A DNA stretch of 64,000 nt from an uncultured Clostridia bacterium (GTDB lineage Bacteria; Bacillota; Clostridia; Oscillospirales; Ruminococcaceae), in NCBI GenBank assembly GCA_946545645.1, contig CAMNNQ010000176.1, forward strand, positions 1 through 64,000, given 5' to 3'. Below, one piece after another: positions 16,850 to 26,306 of the stretch. Both the position numbers and the translations under genes were made by a program. Numbering within the stretch: the first letter of the stretch is position 1; every line of letters begins with the position of its first letter. The notes under the pieces are model-generated. The model was not told the DNA's origin. It made no database searches and saw only the letters and a program-made list of their open reading frames with translations.

Positions 16850-19267
16850 TTACTTGGACAGATGCCAGATATTTCTTGCATAGTCCTCGACAGATCTGTC
16901 TGCGGAGAAGATACCGGCATTTGCAATGTTTGCCAGCGACATTTTCTGCCACTTCTTCTTGTCTCTGTAACACTCGGAGGCGTAAGCCTGAGCTCTCTGA
17001 TAGGAATCGAAATCAGCCAAAGCCATATACGGGTCGCTGTTTTTCAGCGAGGTAGCTATCTCGGAGAACTGCTCGCCGTTGATGCCGCGGGTAAGTCTGT
17101 CGATAGCCTCGCGAACTATGCCGTTCTGGTTGTAGATATCTATCGGCCTGTAATTCGGCTTAGCAGCGTTTACCTGATCGACATTCATACCGAAGATAAT
17201 GATATTATCGCTGCCTACCTGCTCGTGGATCTCAACATTTGCACCGTCCATAGTGCCGAGAGTGATAGCGCCGTTTATCATGAGCTTCATATTGCCTGTT
17301 CCTGATGCCTCTGTTCCTGCAAGAGAGATCTGCTCAGAGATCTCGGCGGCAGGCATCAGCAGCTCGGAAAGGGATACGCAGTAATCCTCAAGGAAGATGA
17401 CGTTCAGCTTCTCGGAAAGCCTCTTATCGTTTCTCAGCTCCTGAGAGATGTTCCAGATCAGCTTGATTATCTGCTTGGCCATATAATAGCCGGGAGCAGC
17501 CTTTGCAGCGAAGATATATGTCTTTGGAACAAAATCCGCATCGGGGTTCTGCTTGAGGTAGTTATACTGCGCGATGATATTCAGAGCGTTGAGCTGCTGG
17601 CGCTTATACTCGTGCAGACGCTTTACCTGAACATCGAATATCGAATCTGTATTGAGGATGACACCGTACTGATTCTTGACATACTTGGCAAAGTTATCTT
17701 TATTAGTCTTCTTGATAGCGGCAAGTCTTTCAAGGACATCTTTATCGTTGGCATACTTATTGAAATTTGCCAGCTTGGAAGCATCTCTGAGGAAACCGTC
17801 GCCGATCTTCTCTCTGAGCAGAGAGGTCAGGCCCTCGTTGGACTGATAGAGCCATCTTCTGTAAGCGATACCGTTGGTAACGTTTGTGAACTTCTCGGGA
17901 GTATAGTCATACTCATCGCGGAAGGTCTCGCGCTTGATGATCTCGGAATGGATCTTTGCAACGCCGTTTACATGGTGGCAGGCGTGAACGCAGAGTGTCG
18001 CCATCTTGACCTTGTTGTTCTCAATGATGGACATCCTTGTTACCTTGTTCTGGTCGCCGTATCGCTCCCAGAGCTGACGGCAGTAGCGCTCGTTAATCTC
18101 AACGATGATGGAGAAGATACGCGGTGTTACGCTCTTCAGCAGATTGCAGTCCCACTTCTCCAGAGCCTCGGGCATAACTGTATGGTTAGTATATGCGAAA
18201 GTCTTCTGAACGATGCTCCAGGCCTTATCCCAGGAATAGCCGCAGTCATCCAACATAACTCTCATCAGCTCGGGGATAGCAAGAGTCGGGTGAGTATCGT
18301 TGATATGGATAGCAACCTTTTCGTGGAGGTTGTCGAGAGTGCCGTAAACGCTGATATGCTGGTTTACGATATCGCCTATGGAAGCTGCGCAGAGGAAGTA
18401 CTGCTGCCTGAGCCTGAGGCTCTTGCCCTCAGCGTGGTTATCGTTGGGGTAAAGGACTTTGGTTATAGCCTGCGACATGATGTTCAGACCGAGAGCCTTG
18501 CTGTAATCGCCCTTGTTGAACATAGACATATCGAAGGAGGGCACTTCTGCCTTCCAGAGCCTGAGCTTGGAGACAGCCTCGCTGCTGTAGCCCGAAACGA
18601 ACATATCATAAGGAACAGCGAGAACAGAGGTATAGTTCTCGTGTGTTACACAGTGATACTGATTATCCCAGTATTCCTTGAGCTCGCCGTCGAATCTTAC
18701 TTCGATAGCCTTGCTGGGTACAGGGACGAGCCATGCCGAGCCGCCGGGGAGCCAGTTATCGGGGAGCTCTGTCTGCCAGCCTTCGTCCAGCTTCTGCTTG
18801 AAGATACCGTACTCATAGCAGATCGAGAAGCCGGTGCCGTGATATCCGTCTGCGGCGAGGCCGTCCAGATAGCAGGCAGCAAGCCTTCCGAGGCCGCCGT
18901 TGCCGAGGCCGGCATCGGGCTCGCACTCATATATACCGTTGATCGAGATACCGAACTCATCCAGGACCGCCTTGGTCTGGTTTATCATTTCAAGATTATA
19001 GAGGCTTGTCTTGAGGGAGCGCCCCATAAGGAACTCCATAGAGAGATAATAGACCTTCTTATTTCCCGCCGAATGTGTCTTGACGGTGAAATGCGTTCTC
19101 TTGGCCTTCATTATCCTTACGACTATCTTAGTCAGAGCCTCATAGACCTGCTGGTCGGAAGCCTCATCGGGAGTAGTCTGAAAGTCTCCGTGAAGGATAT
19201 CCAGAAACTGCTTTTTCAGCTCCTCTCGTGTGATAGTCTTTTCAACTGCCTTCTTTGGCCTTGCCAT
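16850..19267 (-). CDS. glgP: Glycogen/maltodextrin phosphorylase
   Basis: Releases glucose-1-phosphate from alpha-1,4-glucan ends using phosphate and pyridoxal phosphate, in the cytoplasm. At 805 residues it has the normal family length. Family landmarks are SMEFLMGRSL, the N-terminal ECEPDAGLGNGGLGRLAAC block, and the PLP region EASGTGNMKLMINGA with the Schiff-base Lys, about three quarters along. The short basic N terminus (MARPKKAVEK) is slightly unusual. ATG follows AGGAGGG. Two promoters lie upstream (19347-19492). It stands alone with no other glycogen genes near. Confidence 0.96.
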   Translation of the reverse strand: MARPKKAVEKTITREELKKQFLDILHGDFQTTPDEASDQQVYEALTKIVVRIMKAKRTHFTVKTHSAGNKKVYYLSMEFLMGRSLKTSLYNLEMINQTKAVLDEFGISINGIYECEPDAGLGNGGLGRLAACYLDGLAADGYHGTGFSICYEYGIFKQKLDEGWQTELPDNWLPGGSAWLVPVPSKAIEVRFDGELKEYWDNQYHCVTHENYTSVLAVPYDMFVSGYSSEAVSKLRLWKAEVPSFDMSMFNKGDYSKALGLNIMSQAITKVLYPNDNHAEGKSLRLRQQYFLCAASIGDIVNQHISVYGTLDNLHEKVAIHINDTHPTLAIPELMRVMLDDCGYSWDKAWSIVQKTFAYTNHTVMPEALEKWDCNLLKSVTPRIFSIIVEINERYCRQLWERYGDQNKVTRMSIIENNKVKMATLCVHACHHVNGVAKIHSEIIKRETFRDEYDYTPEKFTNVTNGIAYRRWLYQSNEGLTSLLREKIGDGFLRDASKLANFNKYANDKDVLERLAAIKKTNKDNFAKYVKNQYGVILNTDSIFDVQVKRLHEYKRQQLNALNIIAQYNYLKQNPDADFVPKTYIFAAKAAPGYYMAKQIIKLIWNISQELRNDKRLSEKLNVIFLEDYCVSLSELLMPAAEISEQISLAGTEASGTGNMKLMINGAITLGTMDGANVEIHEQVGSDNIIIFGMNVDQVNAAKPNYRPIDIYNQNGIVREAIDRLTRGINGEQFSEIATSLKNSDPYMALADFDSYQRAQAYASECYRDKKKWQKMSLANIANAGIFSADRSVEDYARNIWHLSK

Positions 19268-19346
19268 ACGATTCCCTCCTATTGATAAAAGCCCGTCCGG
19301 GCTGACTTAGTCGCACAATCTGTTCAGATGATGATACAACTATTTT

Positions 19347-19492
19347 ATTATATCACAAAACGCCTTCGCTTTCAAGCCCTTTTAGTGAATAGGTAAAATC
19401 ATTTGATAGTAGAGCTAGCAAAAAGAGGCTCAGCGATAACGTTTTCGATACCCATACATACTAATTATATGTGCATTTTCCTCAAATGTCAA
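19347..19492 (-). promoter_or_regulatory. Two tandem promoters of glgP
   Basis: Proximal: TTGAAA-17-TATAAT (19347-19375). Distal: TTGACA-17-TATAAT (19464-19492). Both point to glgP, giving a short and a roughly 190-base leader. I see no riboswitch in the leader. Nothing else is visible in 19268-19591. Confidence 0.75.
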
Positions 19493-19591
19493 GCGCATTA
19501 TTTGTATATGCTGCTATATTTAGTGTATTATACACAATACACAAATGTTGCGCCCGATTTTTAGGGATATTAACATCAAAACCCGCTGCTG

Positions 19592-20299
19592 TCATCTCAT
19601 CATATCTCTTATCCGCTTATGCTCCGGGCAGTATCTTTCGACCAGAGCCCAGAAATCAGCGCTGTGATCCATATATACCAGATGGCAGAGTTCGTGGATC
19701 AGGACATAATCTATACATTCCGCCGGGTAGAAGATGACGTTCTCGTTTATCGAGATGTTCCCGGAGGAGGAGCAGCGCCCCCAGCTCGCGGACATCTTCC
19801 TGACGGTGAGCTTTCTCGGGCGGAGGCCTGTCTGTGCGCAAAGGCGTTCAAAGGCTTCCGTTATGATCTTTGCGCCGCGCTTTCCTATGGCCTTCCTTGC
19901 CTGCGAGTCGATATACTCATTCCGAGCGGCGCTGTCCCCGAACTGCCCGTCGAACACTGCGACGACCAGCTTACCGTTCCCGAATCTCGGCTCGAAATAT
20001 TTAGGCGCACTTTCGCAGCAGAGGGTATACCTTTCCCCGCAGAGAGTAAAGCACCCGCCCTCGCAGAAGCGCTCCGGCCTTACTGCCGCAGGCTCGGTCG
20101 GGGTCAGGCATTTTAGCACCCAGCTCCCCTTTTTTCGCAGAAAGCTCTCCCCTCTTGCGGCATCAGCCCTCTGCGGCAGCTTCAGAACGACTCTTCCCTC
20201 CTTGACAGAGATATAGATATTCTGCCGCCTGCCGCGGTCGATATAGTATTCCAGCTCTCTGCCGTCGTCCAGGCGCATGGTGAAGGGCCCGCTAAGCAT
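19592..20299 (-). CDS. YgjP/DUF45-type zinc metallopeptidase
   Basis: A 235-residue protein of the YgjP-like (DUF45, M48-related) family. The zinc site is HELCH near residue 199 in VLIHELCHLVYMDHS, followed by HSADFWALVERYCPEH, as in the family. The N-terminal half is a beta-rich domain with the family's SWGRCSSSGNISIN block. No signal peptide is present, so it is cytoplasmic. ATG follows AGGGGAG. It lies 22 bases behind the Sir2 gene and is probably the last gene of that operon. The substrate is unknown. Confidence 0.88.
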   Translation of the reverse strand: MLSGPFTMRLDDGRELEYYIDRGRRQNIYISVKEGRVVLKLPQRADAARGESFLRKKGSWVLKCLTPTEPAAVRPERFCEGGCFTLCGERYTLCCESAPKYFEPRFGNGKLVVAVFDGQFGDSAARNEYIDSQARKAIGKRGAKIITEAFERLCAQTGLRPRKLTVRKMSASWGRCSSSGNISINENVIFYPAECIDYVLIHELCHLVYMDHSADFWALVERYCPEHKRIRDMMR

Positions 20300-20321
20300 C
20301 GGATAACTCCCCTTTCAAGCC

Positions 20322-21032
20322 TCAGACAGTTATCGCACCCAGCACCTTGCCGACGCTGTCATGTATGACAAGATCACATTCCTTGTCCATAGGCGTCGGG
20401 TCGCGGTTTATTAGGACAAGATCGTTGCCCCTGAAATAGCGTATAAAGCCTGCTGCGGGGTATACAGTCAGTGATGTGCCGGCTATTATCAGAGTATCGC
20501 AGGAGGCTATCGCCGCGATAGACTTGTCGATGCAATCGGAATCCAGAGATTCCTCGTAGAGCACCACATCTGGCTTGATCAGCCCGCCGCACTGACATTT
20601 CGGAACACCGCCGAAGTTCTTGACGAACTCCGCAGTATAGCTCTTTCCGCATTTCATGCAGTAATTGCGGTGCACAGAGCCGTGCAGCTCATAGACCTTC
20701 TTACTGCCTGCCGCCTGATGGAGCCCGTCGATATTCTGAGTTATGACACAATCCAGCTTGCCCTTCTCTTCCATCTCAGCAAGTTTAAGATGCGCGGCAT
20801 TGGGCTTTGCATCCAGCGCCAGCATCTTGTCGCAGTAGAAACGATAGAATTCCTCCGTGTTCTTCATAAAGAAGGAATGAGATATTATGGTCTCCGGAGG
20901 ATAATCATATTTCTGGTTGTAAAGGCCGTCCTGTGAGCGGAAATCAGGTATCCCGCTCTCGGTGGAAACTCCTGCTCCCCCGAAAAATACGATCTTATCG
21001 GAGGAATCAACTATCTGCTGAAGTGTTTTCAT
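20322..21032 (-). CDS. cobB: Sir2-family NAD-dependent protein deacylase
   Basis: Removes acyl groups from protein lysines using NAD. Motifs: FFGGAGVSTESGIPDFRS (NAD binding), TQNIDGLHQAAGS, ELHGSVHR with the catalytic His, and a zinc site CMKCGKSY ... CQCGG. The end has AGTSLTVYPAAG. Start ATG 21032 (MKTLQQIVDSS) is supported by AAGGAGAAGGA eight bases upstream; a longer frame exists. The start overlaps the previous gene by about 26 bases, so they are coupled. Confidence 0.94.
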   Translation of the reverse strand: MKTLQQIVDSSDKIVFFGGAGVSTESGIPDFRSQDGLYNQKYDYPPETIISHSFFMKNTEEFYRFYCDKMLALDAKPNAAHLKLAEMEEKGKLDCVITQNIDGLHQAAGSKKVYELHGSVHRNYCMKCGKSYTAEFVKNFGGVPKCQCGGLIKPDVVLYEESLDSDCIDKSIAAIASCDTLIIAGTSLTVYPAAGFIRYFRGNDLVLINRDPTPMDKECDLVIHDSVGKVLGAITV

Positions 21033-22023
21033 TGGTCCTTCTCCTTTCAACAAAATATCTTACGGTCGCTGCAAGGCAAAATGCCACGCAGATGATATAC
21101 ACTGCCGGATGTATCCCCTGCTCCGAAAACAGCATGAGCTCGCACCAGCCGCTGAACACTGCAAGTAACAGCTTTATGCTGTCAAAAAGCTTTGCCAGGG
21201 GTGCGCAGCCTTTCTTTACCGCCTTTACCGAGCCCACTTCGCAGAGCAGCATTATCGGCACAGCAATGATAAAGGGCAGGAAGAGCATCCATTTGTCGTA
21301 ATACCCGCCCAGATCCTCGAACCAGGCCTGACCGTGATGGAGATCCGCCAGATCGTCCTTCGGCAGACGTTCAAGGCAAAACAGAAATATCGGTGTCAGC
21401 ATCACCACGATGATCCAGCTAACTGCCCGGCTCAGGCGGCGGAACTTCCCGCTGTCCATTTTATCCGAGCTGCCGGTCAGCAGGAAGCGGAGCCTCTGCT
21501 TCCGCTTTTCTTTAGGGGAAAGATCTTGCTGATCGGAGCCTTTATCTCTGTATATCCTTGCAACTACACACTGGAACATCGCTCCTAAAGTAGCGAAAGT
21601 CAATGCCACACTAAACAGATCCCCGGACATCATCATAACTCCGGGGTCCTGCACCGAGACAGCATAAGTCCAGCAGCAGAAGATAAGCACGATGAGCAAA
21701 GCGACTATATCAAGATCTATCACCATCGAGCTGATGATGAGCCTTTTGCCTTTTTCGCTTACTTTGAGCCCCAGCTTGAGCTTTTCTCTGCCGACCACAA
21801 AGGTGAGCAGCGTATTCGCCGCCAGAACGATCAGCGAGATAAGATGCGGATAAAAGCCGTAGACCTTCGAGGCATAGACATCGAAGTCGCCACGATCAAA
21901 GTGTATGCCCGGCTCTTCCGGCAGAGAGCCCCAGTGCACAAGAAAGAAGATCAATTGCCAGACAAGGCCGACCCAGCCTGCGATCAGTAAGATCCAGTGC
22001 AATGCCCCGGCTTTTTTATACAT
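21007..22023 (-). CDS. Multi-pass membrane protein, DUF1648-like start
   Basis: About 338 residues with seven to eight hydrophobic helices. The first part (helix, then LPEEPGIHFDRGDFDVY) resembles the DUF1648 pattern of a helix followed by a loop with P-x-HF. The rest I do not recognise. A basic segment (PKEKRKQRLR) lies between helices. Start ATG 22023 (MYKKAG) is favoured by GAGGA about ten bases before. It overlaps the Sir2 gene downstream, suggesting a shared operon. Function unknown. Confidence 0.7.
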   Translation of the reverse strand: MYKKAGALHWILLIAGWVGLVWQLIFFLVHWGSLPEEPGIHFDRGDFDVYASKVYGFYPHLISLIVLAANTLLTFVVGREKLKLGLKVSEKGKRLIISSMVIDLDIVALLIVLIFCCWTYAVSVQDPGVMMMSGDLFSVALTFATLGAMFQCVVARIYRDKGSDQQDLSPKEKRKQRLRFLLTGSSDKMDSGKFRRLSRAVSWIIVVMLTPIFLFCLERLPKDDLADLHHGQAWFEDLGGYYDKWMLFLPFIIAVPIMLLCEVGSVKAVKKGCAPLAKLFDSIKLLLAVFSGWCELMLFSEQGIHPAVYIICVAFCLAATVRYFVERRRTNENTSADS

Positions 22024-22108
22024 ACAGACACCGTCCTCTGTCAATTCGTACAATTCTATTATACAACAAGGCTCCGCATTTGTCAATAACAGCGAAGCCT
22101 TTAAGGGC

Positions 22109-23302
22109 TCAGATAAGCCCTGACCATATTATATTCTGGACATTGTAGAGCGGTTCCGCCGACCATCCGCCTGCGCCCTCGTCAAACGGAACGAACCAGG
22201 CCGCAACGAGCTGCTCGTCCAGATCTATATCCAGCGAGGAAGCGCCCGCTCCTTCGTGCATGATCGTTCTGTCGGAATAGTTGAAGGAAGGAGTGCGCCT
22301 GATATCAAAGCCGATGCCGTAAAGCCTGTTGGGCTCGCGGGCTCCCCAGCAGTTGTCGGGGACTCCGCTGAGCTGGGGAGTGCTCATCTTTTCGACTGTC
22401 TTTCTTCCCAGCAGCCTTACTCCGTCGAACCTGCCGCCGAAAGCGTAAGCGTTGCCGAAGCGGACAAGATCGTATGCTGTGGAATGCAGCCCGCCTGATG
22501 TGGAAGGAAGCAGATCATAGAAGCCCTCCTCCTGCTCGTTTCCTGTCCTCTCTCCTGAGACGATAGATGCCATATATTCCTTGAAGCTCCCGCTGCCGCA
22601 GAAAGCCCTTGCTGCCGTGTCGGCGTTATAGCGGAAATCCGTATCATTCAGGCCGAGAGGACGGAGAATGTTATTTCTGATATAGTCGTTGGCATAAACG
22701 CCTCCGGCGCGGGTAATCACCTCTCCCAGCAGGCAGAAGCCGAAGGAGCAGTACATCCATTCCTTGCCGACAGGTCTTCTCAGCCCGGCAGATATCCCAG
22801 CCTTGACCCAATCGAATTCTCCCTGCCTGTCCCAGCTCTCATAGGCATCTGCGATACGGCTCCAGGAGTTTGTCGGCAAGGGCTCATCAAAGCAGCCGGA
22901 ATCCGGGTAGAGCCCGGAGGTGTGAGTCAGAAGATCTATTATCCTGATATCAGAAAAGGGCTTTTCCTTAAACTGAGGCAGGAACTTTGAGACATAGTCG
23001 CTCAGATTTACTATCCCGTCCTCCACGAGCTGCATTATCGCCGTTGCAGTAAAGACCTTTGTCAGGGATGCGATGCGAAAAACAGTATCGGGCTTCATAA
23101 GAGCACCGTCCCCGAGCATACTTCCCTTTCCGAGTGCAGCGTGCGCGATGACCTTGCCCTTGTGGGAAATACAGTATTCAGCACCGTATATGACCCTTCT
23201 TTCGATCATAGACTCAAATCTCTCGTTCAGCTTGTCGATCCTGCTCCCGTCATAGCCTGTTTCAGCCGGGGTGCAGTCAGTCCTGCCCTTGAAGATCTCC
23301 AT
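22109..23302 (-). CDS. Serine hydrolase, class C beta-lactamase fold
   Basis: A 397-residue protein of the beta-lactamase/esterase (EstB-like, PF00144) family. It has the SxxK nucleophile motif in FRIASLTKVFTAT at about residues 91-103, Tyr in the second motif (MYCSFGF) and a HxG-type third motif (MHEGAG). No signal peptide is visible, so it may act in the cytoplasm as an esterase or peptidase. ATG follows GGGGGAT. It is the first gene of the minus-strand run to 19592. Confidence 0.88.
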   Translation of the reverse strand: MEIFKGRTDCTPAETGYDGSRIDKLNERFESMIERRVIYGAEYCISHKGKVIAHAALGKGSMLGDGALMKPDTVFRIASLTKVFTATAIMQLVEDGIVNLSDYVSKFLPQFKEKPFSDIRIIDLLTHTSGLYPDSGCFDEPLPTNSWSRIADAYESWDRQGEFDWVKAGISAGLRRPVGKEWMYCSFGFCLLGEVITRAGGVYANDYIRNNILRPLGLNDTDFRYNADTAARAFCGSGSFKEYMASIVSGERTGNEQEEGFYDLLPSTSGGLHSTAYDLVRFGNAYAFGGRFDGVRLLGRKTVEKMSTPQLSGVPDNCWGAREPNRLYGIGFDIRRTPSFNYSDRTIMHEGAGASSLDIDLDEQLVAAWFVPFDEGAGGWSAEPLYNVQNIIWSGLI

Positions 23303-23390
23303 AATTATCCCCCTTTTCTCCCCTGCCCGGGCTCTCCGGGCATCTTTATGAGGATATTATAGCATATCCGGGCAGATTTTACAATACCTG

Positions 23391-23419
23391 TTGACAAAAA
23401 CGCCTGCTTATGTTATAAT
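23391..23419 (+). promoter_or_regulatory. Promoter of the TerD-like gene
   Basis: TTGACA, 17 bases, TATAAT, about 95 bases before the start at 23515. Confidence 0.85.
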
Positions 23420-23514
23420 GTAATACTTTAGAAAAGTATCTGTCTGCCCTGATGCTCATATCAGAAAGAACAGCCGAAGGGATAAGGACTTTAAAGAATA
23501 CAGGAGGGGTAAAT

Positions 23515-25518
23515 ATGGATCACGATATGCTGCTTTTTTCAGAGCTGAGAGTTGTCGCTGTCAGCCCGAAGGAGTCCGAGACCACAGAAGAAGATCTTGT
23601 CCGGGCTGTTACTGTCAATGAAGAGCTGATGGCTCTCGGGCTGACACTGGCTCCCAAGGATATAGTCAGACTTGCAGGCTCGGATGATATCGCCGGGTTC
23701 CTGCCTCGCATCAGAGAATACCTTGGCGATGTCAAGGCCGCACCTATGTATCCGGATTTCCCGGAGCAGGTCATGGCTCTCGACGAATGTGTCCTGCGGT
23801 TCCATCAGGCTCTTCACTATTTCACTACATACGGCCTTGAAGAACTGGCAGGAGTGCAGGTCACAAGAGGCTGGCTGCCTGATATGACAGCGACAGAAAA
23901 GACTCAGCAGGACAAGGCACTGCTGGATGCCAAAGTCATAGCTCTCATTGATGCCTCCGAAAGATTCAGCTACCCCTTCAAGACCATTCTCTCCAAGACC
24001 GAGCGGATGACCGACAAGGAGCGTATGCTCATCGCGGAATGTGCAAAAAATATGCAGCCCGATGAGCTTACCAGCGTAAATGTCACCTTCAAGCAGAATC
24101 TGCTCCTGATCTTCAACGAGATCTTTGCCTCCGAGGGCATTGACAGCGCAAAGAAACTCTCCTGTCTGCACGCCCTCTGCCAGCATACGGGAGATGTCTG
24201 GAAGTGTATGGATTACGCTCTGACCCACTCCCGCTTCCATTTCAGAACATCTCAGAAAAGGCTTATAGTCAAGCTGCTGGAAAGCTACCCTATCGAAGAT
24301 TTCAAGGGCAACCTTGTCCTCTCTAACAAGAAGGCCGAGCGCACTCTGCTCATGCTGAAATACATCGACTTCAATGAGTATTCCCGCAAACGTGAATTCA
24401 AAAACGCCGTAGCCGATCTCCGCTCCGGCAGGATACGCTCCTGGGAATCCGGCGTTAAGTTCCTGGTCGGGAGGAAGGTCCCCGATGCTCTTGATGTATA
24501 CGCAGAGCGCCCGGGTATGATGATAAGACACCTTACATATCTGCTTCGCAACGGCTACAATGCCGGAGATATATTCTCCCGCCTGTCGCCCAGAGCTTCC
24601 CAGCTCAAAACACAGACTCTGGTAAGCCTTGTCAGCTTCTTCCGCCATGAGGTCGAAAAGAATGAGAACGAGCGCAGCTATAACGAAGGGCTGGTCCTCG
24701 GAAAGATGGCGGACCATCTCCTCGGGCAGCGCCTTGCCGCCTGTGAGACACCTCTCAAAGGCAAAAAGGTCTATGTTGACGACTCCGGCTTCGATCTCTC
24801 CCTCTCTGCAATAAGAGTTACCGATAAGTCCTCCGAGGGCGGATATATCCGCTCCGGTCTGGCATATAAGATCCCCGAGGATGTCAGACGCATCCGCTTC
24901 TTTGTTTACTGGAACGATGAGAATCGGGTAGATATCGACCTCCACGCTTCCGCCAACCAGCTTAACGGCGAACTTATGAGGATCGGCTGGAACAGTGATC
25001 TTAAAAACGGAATGATCGTCTTCAGCGGCGACATAACCCATTCCGATGCCGCAGAGTATATCGACATCGACCTGGATAAGGCTCTGTTCGAGCTGGAAGA
25101 TGTCACACTCAATATCAACCTTTTCTCAGGCTATAAGACATTCTCCGAGATCGACGAATGTTTTGTGGGCGCTATGGCTGTCGAAAAGACCGGTGCGGAC
25201 ATTCAGCTCTACGACCCAAAAAACTGCTTCTTTGTCCACTACCTCAAGAGCAAGATGCGGATCATGCACTACGGCTATGTCGATACCCAGCGCCGTGCCA
25301 TCGTATTCGACGGCTTGGAGAGCAGCAACAGCAGCTATTATGAAAAGCCGGAAAGGAACAACTCTTTCTCAGTCAACGATTATCTTGAGATCCTGTTCCG
25401 CGCTCAGGGAACAGCCAAAGTATTCTCTCCCGACGACGCGGATGTCATCCTCGTAATGGGCAAGCCCTCCTCCGAGAAGGAGCTCAGCCTTATCGACAAC
25501 AACTTCTTTATGGAATAA
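23515..25518 (+). CDS. Large protein with C-terminal TerD-like domain
   Basis: A 667-residue cytoplasmic protein. The C-terminal 230 residues (VDDSGFDLSLSA ... IRFFVYWNDENRVDIDLHAS ... IGWNSDL ... FSGDITHSDA) resemble the TerD-like domain of the MXAN_6230/SCO0854 family, including acidic residues of the calcium-binding type. The rest is helical and matches that family's overall shape. ATG 23515 follows an ideal AGGAGGGG. The frame extends 21 codons upstream without support. Function is unknown; TerD domains are tied to stress responses. Confidence 0.75.
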   Translation: MDHDMLLFSELRVVAVSPKESETTEEDLVRAVTVNEELMALGLTLAPKDIVRLAGSDDIAGFLPRIREYLGDVKAAPMYPDFPEQVMALDECVLRFHQALHYFTTYGLEELAGVQVTRGWLPDMTATEKTQQDKALLDAKVIALIDASERFSYPFKTILSKTERMTDKERMLIAECAKNMQPDELTSVNVTFKQNLLLIFNEIFASEGIDSAKKLSCLHALCQHTGDVWKCMDYALTHSRFHFRTSQKRLIVKLLESYPIEDFKGNLVLSNKKAERTLLMLKYIDFNEYSRKREFKNAVADLRSGRIRSWESGVKFLVGRKVPDALDVYAERPGMMIRHLTYLLRNGYNAGDIFSRLSPRASQLKTQTLVSLVSFFRHEVEKNENERSYNEGLVLGKMADHLLGQRLAACETPLKGKKVYVDDSGFDLSLSAIRVTDKSSEGGYIRSGLAYKIPEDVRRIRFFVYWNDENRVDIDLHASANQLNGELMRIGWNSDLKNGMIVFSGDITHSDAAEYIDIDLDKALFELEDVTLNINLFSGYKTFSEIDECFVGAMAVEKTGADIQLYDPKNCFFVHYLKSKMRIMHYGYVDTQRRAIVFDGLESSNSSYYEKPERNNSFSVNDYLEILFRAQGTAKVFSPDDADVILVMGKPSSEKELSLIDNNFFME

Positions 25519-25523
25519 ACACA

Positions 25524-25550
25524 GCATCCGTCTGCGGCGGGGACGGATGC
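25524..25550 (+). terminator. Hairpin after the TerD-like gene
   Basis: Perfect GCATCCGTC / GACGGATGC with a 9-base loop six bases after the stop; no T-run. Confidence 0.5.
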
Positions 25551-25562
25551 ACAGATCAGTAC

Positions 25563-25591
25563 TTGACTTGCCCGCCGGTTTATAGTATAAT
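25563..25591 (+). promoter_or_regulatory. Promoter of a large noncoding RNA
   Basis: TTGACT, 17 bases, TATAAT with no gene behind it. The expected start, seven bases after the -10, falls on the GGG that opens the first RNA helix. Confidence 0.85.
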
Positions 25592-25597
25592 GGTTCA

Positions 25598-26306
25598 GGG
25601 CAAACGTTCACGCATGATCATAGCAGCATACTTTTACTTTGTCACCTGTGAGTGCCCGAAAGGGCGCACAGTTATCATGCAGTGAGCAGGCTGTTTCATA
25701 GTTTGCCCGGAATACACGCAAGCGTTCCTGCATAGTTTAGACAACTTCCTTTTACACTACTGGGAGGCAGCGTCTCCGAAAGGAGACCTGCTTGTGTTTA
25801 TGCAGTGAGTCTGTTGTCAGACAGCTTGCCAAACCCCCGCGGCCGGAAAGCGTTTCCTGCACCCATTTTGTGCGGCGTTTCCGTCACAAAGCGGCAGCTT
25901 CCTTTTAAAAAACATGTCTTGTTTTTGTGCAGGCAAGTCCGCTGTCTCATAGCTTTCCGGTCTATTTTTTCCGTTTACAGACGAGGCTCCCTTTCGGAGC
26001 GGAAAATGTTTCTGTTCCCGGCTTACTTTTAATAGCTTTTTCAGCGGACTGAGGCTCATGCTTCAGCCTGCCTTCGATCGGGAGCTGATCGCCGGCAAAC
26101 AGTCTGTAAGCAAAAAAGGCAGCCCTTCGGTGCTGCCGGACGATAAGCGTTTGAAGAACTTGTGGGTAATCGCCTTTGAACGGGCAGATGACTTCCTTTT
26201 GATCCTTCACCATTTCCCCTTCACTTTTCTTCAAGTAAGTCATCAGGCAGCTTATCGTTTTATAGTAAAAAACACCGCCCCGGGGCTCCCCGAGGCGGTA
26301 TTCTTT
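25598..26306 (+). ncRNA. Large structured RNA with repeated modules
   Basis: About 710 bases with no gene, between a consensus promoter and a terminator. Three adjacent modules share one plan: an outer helix, gtt(c/t), an inner helix, an internal hairpin, then a linker. Outer helices: GGGCAAAC/GTTTGCCC (25598, 25701), GCAAGC/GCTTGC (25718, 25824), CCGGAAAGC/GCTTTCCGG (25843, 25952). Inner helices: GCATGAT/ATCATGC, CTGCATA/TATGCAG, CCTGCAC/GTGCAGG. A fourth module has CGATAAGC/GCTTATCG (26141, 26250) and GATGACTT/AAGTCATC. Pairing is kept while bases differ, which indicates selected RNA structure. Two internal hairpins carry GAAA loops; another, at 26118-26137, has a TTCG loop. CTTCCTTTT occurs at 25745, 25898 and 26192. 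The class is not recognised. Confidence 0.8.

Noticed and set aside
17612..19285. Long plus-strand open frame (557 codons) opposite glgP
   Set aside because: Shadow of the well-conserved glycogen phosphorylase; composition is not protein-like and there is no ribosome site.
23539..25041. 500-codon minus-strand frame
   Set aside because: Antisense shadow of the TerD-like gene, which has promoter, ribosome site and recognisable domain.
25598..25960. CRISPR array or simple tandem repeat
   Set aside because: Unit similarity is low at base level and lies mainly in paired structure; there are no constant repeats with unique spacers and no cas genes.
25805..26243. Short frames of 75-93 codons in the RNA region
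   Set aside because: They cross the conserved helices, lack ribosome sites and show no family likeness.
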